Assembly (NCBI GenBank): GCA_963971425.1
Contig: OZ020525.1
Span: 9,779,560 to 9,843,559 of the forward strand
Length of the DNA stretch: 64,000 nt
Source of the DNA: Bryoerythrophyllum caledonicum
Lineage: Eukaryota > Streptophyta > Bryopsida > Pottiales > Pottiaceae
Direction of reading: 5' to 3'
A model generated the notes under the pieces. That model saw only the letters and a program-made list of their open reading frames with translations. It had not been told where the DNA came from and searched no databases. Both the position numbers and the translations under genes were made by a program. This document shows positions 11,383-22,669 of this stretch, in pieces; the first letter of the stretch is position 1; the number at the start of each line of letters is the position of its first letter.

Positions 11383-11766
11383 GAGCATCTCCATCCCTGA
11401 ATGCCAATCCAGTCCACACCAGGCCGGAGACGTAGGGGTGGAGAAGGCACGGTTGGGAGCCTGTATGGATTTCGTCGCACCGGTTGAGAGCGGCCCGTAA
11501 CGGAAAGCCGGGTAGGCAGCTCCCATTAAGTGTTGTAGAGGGCCAATTGTTGTAGAGGACCATGTGTTGACAACGGAGTGGTATACACAGACGTGGAAAT
11601 TTTACGCGGATTCGGCAGATTGAGGTAATTTGGAGTCGGATCCATTTTCTCACACTAGCCCGGTGGACCGGAACCCTAGGAAGATGCTTGCAGTAGGGCA
11701 CGCTTGACTGAAATACACTGCAGCCGAGCAAATCTGCCGGGACGTCGGGCCCCAGTGGAGATGCTG
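11383..11766. mobile_element. PIF/Harbinger-like MITE
   Basis: A 384-base element with imperfect inverted ends GAGCATCTCCA and TGGAGATGCTG, flanked on both sides by TAA (11380-11382 and 11767-11769). A TWA target duplication of three bases and the GAGCATCTCCA terminal word are typical of plant PIF/Harbinger MITEs. No transposase is encoded. Confidence 0.7.
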
Positions 11767-11835
11767 TAAGGGGCTGCTATATACAATGGTAGGAAAAGTA
11801 TTCCTGGATTTCAGGCTTCCAACATGATTGTTTAA

Positions 11836-11958
11836 CCCTTTAATGCCAAGCTGTCTATGGCTCGACTATCAATCTACAAGTGTAGTAGATGATGCTCATT
11901 TAGAATCTATTATACTCGTAGCTAATGGTCGCACCATAGCCAACCCAACATTAAAGGG
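11836..11958. mobile_element. piggyBac-like MITE (TTAA target site)
   Basis: A 123-base element with ends CCCTTTAATG and CATTAAAGGG, flanked by TTAA at 11832-11835 and 11959-11962. TTAA targets and CCC-starting termini are hallmarks of piggyBac. No coding capacity. Confidence 0.65.
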
Positions 11959-11962
11959 TTAA

Positions 11963-12389
11963 TCTCTAAAGGACCAAGGCATTTTCTTTATAATAATCTC
12001 TACACTATTGATTAAAACTGGCAATATGAACTTTTGAGAATGTAGCCATAGGATCTTCCACTAAACTTATGTGAGATGACATGAGAATTTTTGTGTGAAT
12101 TTTGACAGTACAAATTGAAAGATAATTACAATTAGAGTGATAAATTTCCTTTTGCGCAGGTACACTTGGTCCTTTGGGGGTTGAACCCCAAAGAACGAAG
12201 TGTCTATTTGGGGTACAAAAGAATTCACTTTGGCTCCATTTGTCTATAAAACTGTACGGCCAAAATTCACAAAACTTTTATTACATCATCTCATGTAAGT
12301 TTAGAAGGATACATTATTGAAAAGTTAATCTTGCCAATTTTTAATCAATGAAGTAAAGGTTATTTTAAAATGCCCTGGTCCTTTAGAGA
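11963..12389. mobile_element. Foldback MITE with ~200-base inverted arms
   Basis: The ends TCTCTAAAGGACCA and TGGTCCTTTAGAGA are inverted complements. Similarity continues inward: CTAAACTTATGTGAGATGA near 12065 matches the complement of the stretch at about 12247-12300. The element is thus nearly a complete palindrome of 427 bases, flanked by TTAA on both sides (11959-11962 and 12390-12393). A related copy, holding a SINE, lies at 56868-57440. Confidence 0.7.
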
Positions 12390-13429
12390 TTAAGGCAAGG
12401 GATGGTATGATGGAGAAGATAATTAGACTGATTTTTATTTTTATTTTTTTAAACTCGACTTGTTTCTTGTCTAAGGCTTTGAGTATGCCCAAGAAATTTG
12501 ACCTCCGAAGAATTCCTCTTTCAGAAAGTGTTGCCATCTTGGTAGCTCTCGGGGGGTTTATTCGCAAAAATCGTAGGAACCACGTGCGATAAAAAATAGG
12601 GTCAATTATATTCACCTTCCGTAAATTTTGGAAAAAAATTATATGGAATATACACTATCATATAATTGTGAAACATCATTATAAATAATATAGCATAGCA
12701 AATAAACTGGAGTTTTAGGAAATCAGTAGATGTAAAATAGTATATTAAATAAGGGGTAGAAAGGGTGATTAGTAGACTCAAGAGCTACATCCTCTTAGAA
12801 ATTCCGGAATGGATGAAAAATACGAGATTGTCGTTGAAAATTCTCGGATGAATGTCTTGCAGTTAGAATGACATGGAAAAATTTAAGTCTATTCAAAAAC
12901 ATGGGATAGAAGGAAAAAAATGAGACTAAATGAACCAAAAATAAAATGAGGTGCAAGCAAGGGAGTAGGAATCATATTAAGAGTTCAAGGAATAAAAAGG
13001 GAGAAAACATCAATAAGACAAGTTCAAGTAAAAAATGTGGTAAAACAAAATATGGGAGGTGAGCAATAATACGTATAAATAAAATACCCCATTTTAAAAT
13101 GCTCGTTTGGAAAAATTATAAATACCAATATGGTGCTTTTAATTTCCAACATTTACCTTTACTTCAAACAATACCATGCCTTTTAATGAACTTTCCAAGG
13201 TAAATAGCCCCCCTCTAAATAGGGCATTGTTGCACGTGTATACAAAAAATTAGAGGGAGTGAACCCCCCGAGTGGTAGCTATGTCATTTTTTCATCCATG
13301 TGCATAGTTCTCTACTAGTGGACTCTTCACATGTACTGGAGTGTAAACCTCCACTAGAGAAGAGTTTCACTCTTGGACAATCTTTAATTTGCCTTTGATT
13401 TCTAATTGTTGACCTTCTTTGCTGTAGTA
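12390..13429. other. AT-rich, no gene seen
   Basis: A 61-codon frame at 12407-12592 (+) crosses the foldback end and is not a credible gene. The rest is AT-rich without recognisable motifs. Confidence 0.4.
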
Positions 13430-14225
13430 TAAAGTGGCCTTGGATATGGTTTTAGGTGTGGCTTGACATTTATTACTACCTACCTAACCATTTAGCCCAT
13501 TCGACATATAAACATGTTGAAATTTAATGTGTGCTATATTGTGAGGTAAATAACAAAAAATGACAAGTTGAGCTATGGGGCTAGGGAACCTTACACTAAG
13601 CATACATATATAACATTTTTCCATTCCAATATTTTATTTATTAACTTGACAAGTAGTGTTAGATTTTCATTTAGTGTTAGCCGCATTTAGGCCTTTGTTG
13701 ACATTCAATGGTTGTCCTTGTATTTAGTATTGCCAACACAAAATACCATAGTTGATGTACTTCTAACTATTTTGAATGAAAAAAATCACTATTTCTAACT
13801 TGGACTTAGAACCAACCGTGCCCCTTTTATAGTGAGTAAGGATTCACCATCAAGCCTTTAATGACATCTAGCAATTATAAAGAGTCGAAATAGATAAACC
13901 AACTATTTAGAGTTGGCAACACAAAATACGTACACAAACAGTAAATGTCAAAAGAGGCCCAGATGTGGCCAACACTAAATGTAAATCTTACACCATTTTT
14001 CAACTCAAGCAAGTTTTTGGAGTAGAAATAAGTAATATATATTCATTCAGTGTAAAGTTTCTCCACCCTCTAGGGCGGCTTGACATTTACTACTAATTAC
14101 CTTTTTGTACAATATAGTACAACACACTCTAAATTTCAACTTGTTTACATTTAGAGTGAGCTACGCATTGAAGTAAGAGATTATGAATGTCAAGCCACAC
14201 CCTATACCATAGTTATTGTAGTATA
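13430..14225. mobile_element. TIR element, ~0.8 kb, non-coding
   Basis: Inverted words TAGGTGTGGCTTGACATT (left, near 13452) and its complement AATGTCAAGCCACACC (right, near 14185) sit in longer imperfect inverted flanks (TATGGT.TAGG). A further GGCTTGACATTTACTACTA copy at 14078 suggests an internal duplication or nested relative. Outer boundaries are approximate and there is no transposase frame. Confidence 0.5.
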
Positions 14226-14665
14226 ATAAACAAAAAGGAAAATCTTATTTTGTGTTACTTAATAAAGAACTCTATCATTTTAGAACAATCACATTAATCA
14301 TCCCTAATAGTACTACCTACATCATTAAAGTTTTAAACTTTAGACATGAGGTGAATATTTTTATCTAGCGGGTTTGGAAAGGTCCTCCTACATTGAGCAA
14401 ATTTAATTAAAAGAATGAGATTTTTAATTGAATTGGAATTTCTTCCAATGTACATGTTATGGTCACTTGGCTGATAGATCTACAACATGGATAGATAAAA
14501 AATTGTCCCATTTTGATAAAAATTTCCAGTCTTTTGAATATTATATAGTTATTTGTATTAATATGTTTGTTGGTAAAAAATTCATTGTACGTAGAAAGAT
14601 ATTACATTGAGTAAATAGTTTATACATGTGAGACTATTGGGAATAATTAGTTTAATTGGCATCTC

Positions 14666-16001
14666 ACTTGTACAATACCCTCACACAAGTATACGTACTT
14701 TTTGCTTTTGTACGTTTCCACACTACACTGCTGCCAACTTTGGCACTGTCCTGAGGGCTAAAAATTTGTCAATTTACCATGAAATTTTTGGCACAAGATC
14801 ACTTCTATGTTGAAAACATGTGTGCCAAATTTCAAGGCCAGAAGATTTATACAGAAAAGATATCCAAGATTTACCAACATGGGGTAGCTGAAAGAAAAGT
14901 TTCACAGCTGCCAACTTTGACACCCTTCCAAGGATTGAAAGAATTCTTTTTGCCCATGTAATTTTTAGCATGAGACAACCTCTATGTTGATTATATGTGT
15001 GAAAAATTTCAAGTCCAAAAGATCCACACAATTAAAACTACATCAAAAGCTAGCAACATGTGTAGTTGTGAGAAACATTTCACTCCTAGCCGACTTTGAC
15101 ACACTCCCAAGGACTGGATTTTTTGGTATTTTCCCATGAAATTTTTGACATGAGACTATCTCTATGTTGATCACATGCGTGCCAAGTTTGAAGGCCAAAA
15201 TATCTACACATCAAAAGATTTTTGAAATCTACCAACATGTATAGTTGTGAGAAACATTTTACTGCTGCCAACTTTGACACCCTTCAATTTTTTAATTTTT
15301 TCCCATGATATTCTGGACATAAGACCATATCTATGTTGGTTATATATGTGCTTAATTTCAAGTCCAAAAGACCCACAAAAGAATAGAAAAAAATCTAAAT
15401 CTACCAACATGTGTAGTTGTGAGAAACAATCAGCGAAACCATTTCACTATTGTCTTTTTTGGCACCCTTCCTAGGTGAGGAAAAATGTTAAATGACCATG
15501 AAATTTTTGGCACAATATCACCTTCATGTTGATAACATGTGTGCCAAAATTCAAGGCCAGAAGATGAATACAAAAAACCATCTTCAAAATCTACCAAAAT
15601 ATGTAGCTACAAGAAACAATTTTGAATATCCTTTTTTCTATTCATCATGTGGCCTTGGAATTTGGCACACTTATTGTAAACATAGAGGTGGTCTCATGCT
15701 AAAAATTCCATGGGCAAAAAAAATTCTTTCAATCCTTCGGAGGGTGTCAAAGTTGGTTAGCTGTGAATGGCTCACAACTACACATCTTGGTAGATTTTGA
15801 ATATCTTTTTTTGTATTCATCTTTTGGCCTTGAAATCTGGCACACATGTTGTCAACATAAAGGTGATCTTGTGCCAAAATGTTTATGGTAAATTGACGAT
15901 TTTTCAGTCCTGAGGAGGGTGCCAAAGTTGGCAGCAGTGTAGTGTGGAAACGTACAATATCAAAAAAAGTACATATACTTGTGTGAGGGTACTATACAAG
16001 T
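14666..16001. mobile_element. Foldback element with internal ~180-base tandem repeats
   Basis: Termini ACTTGTACAATACCCTCACA and the complement of GGGTACTATACAAGT open inverted arms that stay similar for more than 300 bases, through CACTACACTGCTGCCAACTT. Inside, a unit of about 170-190 bases beginning GCCAACTTTGACACC repeats directly at about 14724, 14909, 15092, 15265 and 15448. It then recurs inverted between about 15640 and 15940. No transposase is present. The arrangement resembles plant foldback elements with tandem-repeat arms. Short frames inside are by-products of the repeat. Confidence 0.7.
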
Positions 16002-18839
16002 AAAACCTGCACATATTTAGTGTGTCTAGGTTGGGGCTTCTCTACCTTCTCCTACATAGCGTGGTCTCAATTGGTTATTTTCTTATCAAGTCATTCTATA
16101 TCATACAAAGATATTCATTTATACCGTCAAAGAAAAATACCAAAAACGTCAAATCATATTAAAATTTGATGTATTTGGATATTTCATCATACCCATTTTG
16201 GTGTAGTTGTACCTCTTCTCAACTTGTAGAACTTTAGTTAAATCTAAGTATATACTTTTAAAGCAGATTTTTTCCAATGTATGACAATATAATCTCTAAA
16301 TGTCCATGATAAAGCCTATGAACAAGGTACTTAAGTGATAAAATGAGCTTATTTTTCATCCAATTGAGTTATTTGAGAAGTGAGGCATTTTACACCTTTG
16401 GTATTTTACATATATATTCAACAAGATAAAGCTCGGATATGAATACGACCTCCAAATAAAATATGTTAGTTAAAGAACCTTCAATCTAAAGGTGTAAGTC
16501 CCACTAAACTTTGATACATCAAATTTTGTATTCTATAGAGTAATATACTTGCTTGACCCTTAGGGGTTAAACTATTTAAAATAATAGAGACTATAGATAT
16601 AATCTATCCTTTTTATTCTAATTTTAGATATTTCAAAATTTTGTTTATTTTTATAATTTGTATTAAATTTTTTTCTCTATTATTCATCGAAAATACTTTA
16701 AGATATTGTTCTAGTGCATGTAGAAGTAGGAAAAGAAACATTTGATTTCTATTTTCAACCATGTTCTTGATTGATAATAATAAAACTACATACTTGCAAT
16801 TTCAAGGAAGTTCACCATATGGATTGAGAGATTTAAGTAAAAAGAATGGATTGTTTTTCTTCCTATATATAGTGGATCAACCCACTAAAATTTTCCATGA
16901 CATTAAATTTTGCATAATTCAAGTTTCTATTTATCATCAACAATTGTCAATACCAATCGTCTGCAACGAGGTAAAGGCAGTCCCTCGGGACCATGTTTTG
17001 AAGCGATACTTTGTCCAAACACAAAATCCAATCCCACCCAGAGACCATGTCTCAAAAATATATACCTTGTCTTAACACCTTGTCCCAATACTTTATTGTC
17101 GTGAGGCCTTGTCGGCTCCACGGGACGGTTATTCTACTGTATTTAAATGTCTATAGGGATGTGATATATTTTGATGTTAGTTCCTTCTATACCAATTTTT
17201 CTAAGTAGAAGAGAAATATAGCATATCAAATATACATTTTAGTATTTTGTGAATTTTTTTGGTCATAGAATGAACATTAATCTTGTCAATACAATATTAT
17301 ATATGACAAGTTAGAGTAGAAACAAAAATACATATAGCATATGTAAATATTTATTCTTTGGTTCTTGAAAAAGAAGTCCGTTTTGTACCAAACATGACAT
17401 GGTGTGAAAATGTTTGACTTAAATATAAGTGGAATATTTACTCCAAGGGTATCAATTGAGTAGTGTATTCAAATACAGGTCTTAGTAAATTTTTTACTAC
17501 CATGAATTATTGTTAACATCAAATTGACACTGTGGTTGAGGTTGATTATACATCAGTTTCTAAAGTCAAAAGAAAGTGGCAATTAAGATGACAAGCAACC
17601 TCCTTCTACCATTGGAATCAAAGGCAAGGGCATCAAAGGTTGTGAGTTTCTCTACCTAATACAAAACTAGCCATAATAATCAGCAAAATAAAAAATTATG
17701 ATTAGGTTTTAGAGCTCTTTGTAAAAATATTTTAAATTAAATTTGGTGTGCTTTAAGATGTTGTATCTAATGACTTCATGAAGTGAGTTTACATGCACAT
17801 GAAAAAGCTAATAGATAAATTCACAGCCATGATTTGAACTTGAAACCACTCCATTTGGTTTGGGTATCTCTCCACCATCACTTTGAATACCTGTTTTTGG
17901 AATAATTAAACAGAAACGGAATACAACAAGCTACGAGGTCTCCATCCATAACCGACACCAAGCCTTGGGCACAAAAGTGCCACGAGGCAAGACAATCAGC
18001 ACAAGACCAATAGAGGGGAAGGAAAACCCAGGGACAACGTCACGCAGTCAAACGGAAGCCACCACTTAGCAAGAGGGGGCCATGGAGGCACCTGGAGACC
18101 AAATCTCTCCACCATTACTTAGTAGTATAATCTCGTCTTAGATTGCCTACCGCACGTTGCCATTATAGCAACTCGTGTATGCCAAAAAAAGAAGAGAAGT
18201 AAATTATTTACGTTAAAAAACATGTTAATAACAAAATATGTTGTTGATGTCGTCAACCTAATTGAATGATGTGATTAGGTGTGATGTGAATATCACTAGG
18301 AACTTCCTTGTTGGCCACCATTATGCACAATGGATGTGCTTGTTAAGCTAGTATTTGAGATATTTGTGTTGTTACTCTCTTTCTATTTCTAAGTCGATCC
18401 ATATTGACATGGTAAGACAAATAGCACATTGATTGTAGTTTGATGCAATGAAAGATTAATGTTTATCACTTACAAATTATAGTTGAGAATCACAACTCAA
18501 ACATCCAATTTTCCAATTGAAATGTTACATCCATATTGGCAAGCATAAATAATTATACAAGAGAAGCTTTTAAAAAAAATTAGCCACGAATTTTACATGA
18601 ACTATCATAAAATATCAAGAATACAACCACAAGAGCATATATCTGCAACAAGCATAAAGCACAAAGTTTTCAATGAAAATATGAACTAGAAAAACACACA
18701 ATAGTTCAAATGTGCAAGAAGCCTGTACGATTCTTTATGCTTAAACTAGTTTTTATTCCATATCAACTATCAAAATACAAGACTCTAGATTACCAAACAC
18801 CTTTACAACTCAATAATTCAACTCATAAGCACTAATAAG
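16002..18839. other. AT-rich intergenic stretch, no gene seen
   Basis: No credible coding frame on either strand. Around 17835-17860 the minus strand has GGTTTCAAGTTCAAATC, resembling a Pol III B box, but no A box or SINE tail could be matched, so no call is made. CTCTCCACCAT occurs at about 17868 and 18106 without an evident larger repeat. Confidence 0.4.
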
Positions 18840-18845
18840 ACTACC

Positions 18846-19415
18846 ACCCTGTGTAGCCACCTCTTGCTTGATAGACATCGAGAGCTCTTTGAGGCATAAA
18901 GCATATCATCTTCCTAACAACATCAAGCTTATTGCTGTACCAAATTTCTTAGATCTTTTCCTAGGAGTCACTTTTACAAGTGGATTTCTTCTTAGACCTT
19001 CTCCAACATCAATATACTTCATTCCAAAGATATTCTATTAGATTGAGTTAGGTGATTATGGAAGGTGATGAATAAAGAAAAAGAATTTGAGCACGCAACC
19101 AATCTACAACATAATGTGTAGTGTCTTTTGGATCATTGTCATGTTGGAAAATAAACTAGTCGTCCTCTAAACCTTGCATTTGTTTAGTGCGCACAAGTTT
19201 TGTCTCTAAAATGTTGTTGAAAATATATTCATCCATCTTTCCTTCAATCAGACAAAACTTGCCAAATTTTTTTCAACTCATACAATTCCAAATCATCATG
19301 CTTCCTCTTCCATGTTTGGTTGTAAGTTGCACATGCTGATCCAAAAGACGTTCTCCAATCTTTCTCCAACAATGTTGACGCCGAGCTAAACCAAAAAGAT
19401 TGAATTTGGGTCTAA
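18846..19415 (-). pseudogene. Tc1/mariner-like transposase remnant
   Basis: Reading the minus strand in pieces gives the order typical of Tc1-type DD34E transposases. KFNLFGLARRQHCWRKIG comes first, then TTKHGRGSMMIWNCMS (family: KHGGGS.M.WG..S), IEGKMDEYIF, FQHDNDPKDTTHYVVDWL (second catalytic Asp), LIEYLWNE (catalytic Glu) and a C-terminal MPQRALDVYQARGGYTGW. Several in-frame stops and small frameshifts break it (for example within IIT*LNLIEYLW). The N-terminal DNA-binding half and the terminal repeats were not found, so this is a dead plain DNA transposon. Confidence 0.8.
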
Positions 19416-20079
19416 AAAATAATAACATGAGCCTGGAACTCACAATCTACTTGCTAGCACTTCTTTGTCCGTTGTAGTGGCTTTGTTTCTTATTCTGTAG
19501 TGACTACTTATATTCTTGAGAGGTTGGAGTTGGGAGAGATGGCTGAGTAGCTCCGCAAAACCAAGTGAGGAGAGGCTGGGTGGTAGTCACTTCCGCTTCA
19601 TGTTTGTAGTGAGAGCTGCTGGGCCTTACCACCAACCCCGAACATGCTTGCTTTGTGTCTACCGATGTTTCTAGTAACATTAGTGTTGGAGAGGGGTTTT
19701 AGATCTAGATCTAGATTATGGATTGCACAAGGAGATGTTTTGGATCTAGTTAGTGAAGGAAAGGGAGATCTGAGGCGAGCACCTGGTGTTGGTCCATTAG
19801 CTGCTAAGATCCAACTCAAACTTGCACATAGTCATCTTCTAGATCCAGATCTAGTGTTGGACAAAACTAGAAACATCAATGCCAAAACGCCTCTCCAAGC
19901 CTGGCAACAGAATAGAAGATGCACAACTACATGCAAAAGACACGACCGGCGCCTCACCAACAAACAACCGTTTCAGCTAAGTTTTTATTTCTCCTTTCCA
20001 TAACTCCGCTTGTGATTTACGTTTTTGAAATTCATATAGATAATATATTACCATATATTAGTTCAATGGGGTACAATGA
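19416..20079. other. No recognised gene
   Basis: A 119-codon plus frame at 19644-20003 and partly overlapping frames have no recognisable domain. AGATCTAGATCTAGATT at about 19700 is a short simple repeat. It may belong to the outermost leader of the following LINE. Confidence 0.3.
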
Positions 20080-22565
20080 TAGGCTAAACAGATTAGGCCG
20101 CAGCCAAGTAACTACGACTAGGCTAGACATACACATCCATACAGACTCCACAGAGGGAACTCCCTATCGAAGATCAAGGCATACATACAAAGAAGGCAAC
20201 CTCCCCCAAAGAAAGTCGGACCAAGCAAGAGAAGAACCACGACAGCAGCAGACACACAAAGCCCGTACGAGTGAGGACCCCGCAACACCCAAGAATCACA
20301 AGACGCACAACCACCAACAGCAGGACAATCGAGAACAGGGCCACACACACAAAGATCAAAGAAGCGAGAACCAACAGGCCAGACGCGAACAAGCAAGACC
20401 AAGACAGAAAATGCATGTGAATGAAGACCTAACATTCAAGCGGCACACACCACGAAAATGCGCAAGACGCGTATAGGCGTATCCAAGTCCTATCCCAACT
20501 ACAACAGGTTTAGTCTGCAACAAAAAACACCAAGCTCTACCACCGGCTCCCCATGACAGCGCCCGCTCTCAACAGCCCTTGTCTGCTCTCGAAGAATGGA
20601 TTGCCGCACATTCACCACCGACAGCACATGCATTGACCAAGCTGCGGCAAAATCCACCCTGGAGACCACGGAAGTCCTACGCCCTGCAACAAACAGCGAA
20701 AAAGGTAAGTACACTGAACCCCAAACTAATCTCTCGCTGCAGCATGTATGCTACCATTAGGTCCACAGGAGCCTCAGAGAAAGACCAAGCGGAAATACAG
20801 GATCAACACCCAACACTCAAGACAGGCCGCAGCACCAGCAACAAAAAACGACAACCAGGCTGCAAGAGCCCCCTCCACAGAAAAGGTGGACAACAACGGC
20901 TAAGAAGCAAAAACAAGAGGATTGAAGAACTCACAAAGAAGAGCGTCGCCCTCCAGGTAAGTATTCCTAAAATCTATTCTGCTCTTCCCCACATCCTGAC
21001 AAATAAATTCAACTTATTAGCAGAGGAGGCAGCTGCAAGGAACAACAAAAAGGCGGATCCAAGACACGATGTTATGAAGAGAAGAGAAGAATATCCAAGG
21101 AAGATCAGAGGACAGAAGCAACAACAACACAACAGCAACAAACAGCCCAACACACAGCAGCAGAAGATCAAAATGGGACGAAGGCAGGTAAGCCCAAATC
21201 AACCAAAACTCGCACTAATATGCTATGTGTCTTGTCAGGACCTAGTCCCAATGCCAAGCAAAATCTTAGAAGAGAGACGTACCAGAAAGGCCAGTTGGCA
21301 CCCGAAACCGCGCCCCCACCAACGGCTACCAAAAAACCCTAATCGCCACCAAGACAGAAGAACACACCAAGAAAAAACTCATCAGTCGCCACAATGAAAT
21401 CAAAACCGACATATTCCAATCGGACGACTCCCATGGCAGTTCATAGAAGAAAAACCTAATCGCCCGCAACGAAAACAGGAAAATCGTACATCACCAACCA
21501 GGACATCCACCGAGCGATACCCAAAAACAAGGTACGAAAAACACTCTCACCTTCGATGCAAACCCTCTTTCTCTTGTTATCCTCGCAGCTCCCCCTCTTC
21601 CTGCAGGCGCAGTAGCACATCCCGGAGGAGCATCCCTGCTCACAGTCGCGACAAAGGAGGTGGAACTAGCATCCTGAAGGAGACGCCTCGGCAGGCAACC
21701 TGTGCAAGACCGTGGAGAAAGACAGGCCTTCACACTGACCGAAGGGGACGACAACCTCGAGGGCGGACACAGACACGCTTGTATGCGCCAAGTAACTTCA
21801 GAGTACACCAATCGCGAGGACGACGACGACTGCCTCCCTCGACAGCAGCAGCGATCGACATCAGCGAAACCACTGCTACCCCATCTGTCATCTCCCTACC
21901 TCTCTCACTGCAGACACTGGTTTTATATGTATGCCCTATCTTCGTTACTTATTGTGACTATCTTCCTCTCACAGATACCAGCAGACGGCGCCACCACACA
22001 CAGGTCCGCCGTAGCAAACTACTATCAACGCGCGGCAACACAACAGATAGACGAGACAAGAAACCCCAACCCAGAGCACGAGCCTAGAATCAAGATTCGG
22101 AGCAGCAAGGAGTCGGGATAGAAGGAGTCCCTGTAGCAAGGACAGGCATCGATAACAAACGAAACAAGGGAACCTCCCAAGCCTCGGAGCAACAGGGAGG
22201 CGCAACCAAAGGTGACCGTGCAGCAGACGTATGCAGCCAGCAAGGGAGGACGAAGCCCAACAAAACGAATCATCAGACACCTCAAACGGCTACAAGCCCA
22301 AGACAGCAGGCCTTCGTTGCCACTCGTCCAAGCACCTCACTCAAACCAGTAGTAAGTGTTATCTTTCTCCCCTTCCGCTTTTTGGTCTATGATGAAGACT
22401 ATTCAAATTGTAACCATTTAAAACCTTGTATAAAAGTTGGGTACTCAAGGTGTGACCCCAATTTGAGGGGCACGCCTCACTATGGTTGGGTGACTAGGTC
22501 TTCTCATAGAATTAAAAGTCCTAGAGTCCTGTTTGCATTGCATGTGGATGTTTTGTCTTCAATAA
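20080..22565 (+). other. Leader of LINE copy 2: exon-like blocks with 40-70-base introns
   Basis: Gln/Lys/Arg/Thr-rich frames are separated by short segments with good splice signals on the plus strand. Donor to acceptor pairs: ~20705 (AAG|GTAAGT) to ~20743 (GCTGCAG); ~20957 (CAG|GTAAGT) to ~21022 (TTAGCAG); ~21188 (CAG|GTAAGC) to ~21237 (TTGTCAG); ~21532 (AAG|GTACGA) to ~21588 (CTCGCAG); possibly ~21930 to ~21975 (CTCACAG). A final donor TA|GTAAGTG lies at ~22351. Five or six evenly spaced mini-introns look like a spliced transcript. Whether this is LINE leader, captured host gene, or a host gene the LINE landed in cannot be settled here. Protein products match nothing I recognise. Confidence 0.45.
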
Positions 22566-22669
22566 GCCCTCAAAGTAAGTTGTGGGAAGAAGGCAAGCTC
22601 CAAACTCGTAACACGCTAGTAACGTCTTTGAAACAACTCACTACCTCTTGGTCTTCTCTTTGGAACAAC

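Noticed and set aside
14774-15925. Multiple short frames with similar peptides (e.g. LEIWHTC.QHR)
   Set aside because: They arise from the tandem units of the foldback element, not from a gene family.
17830-17880. Possible Pol III B box on the minus strand
   Set aside because: GGTTTCAAGTTCAAATC resembles a B box, but no A box, SINE body or tRNA fold could be fitted.
21969-22285. Minus-strand frames of 103 and 86 codons in the LINE leader
   Set aside because: They lie opposite a region with plus-strand splice signals and have no domain or start context.
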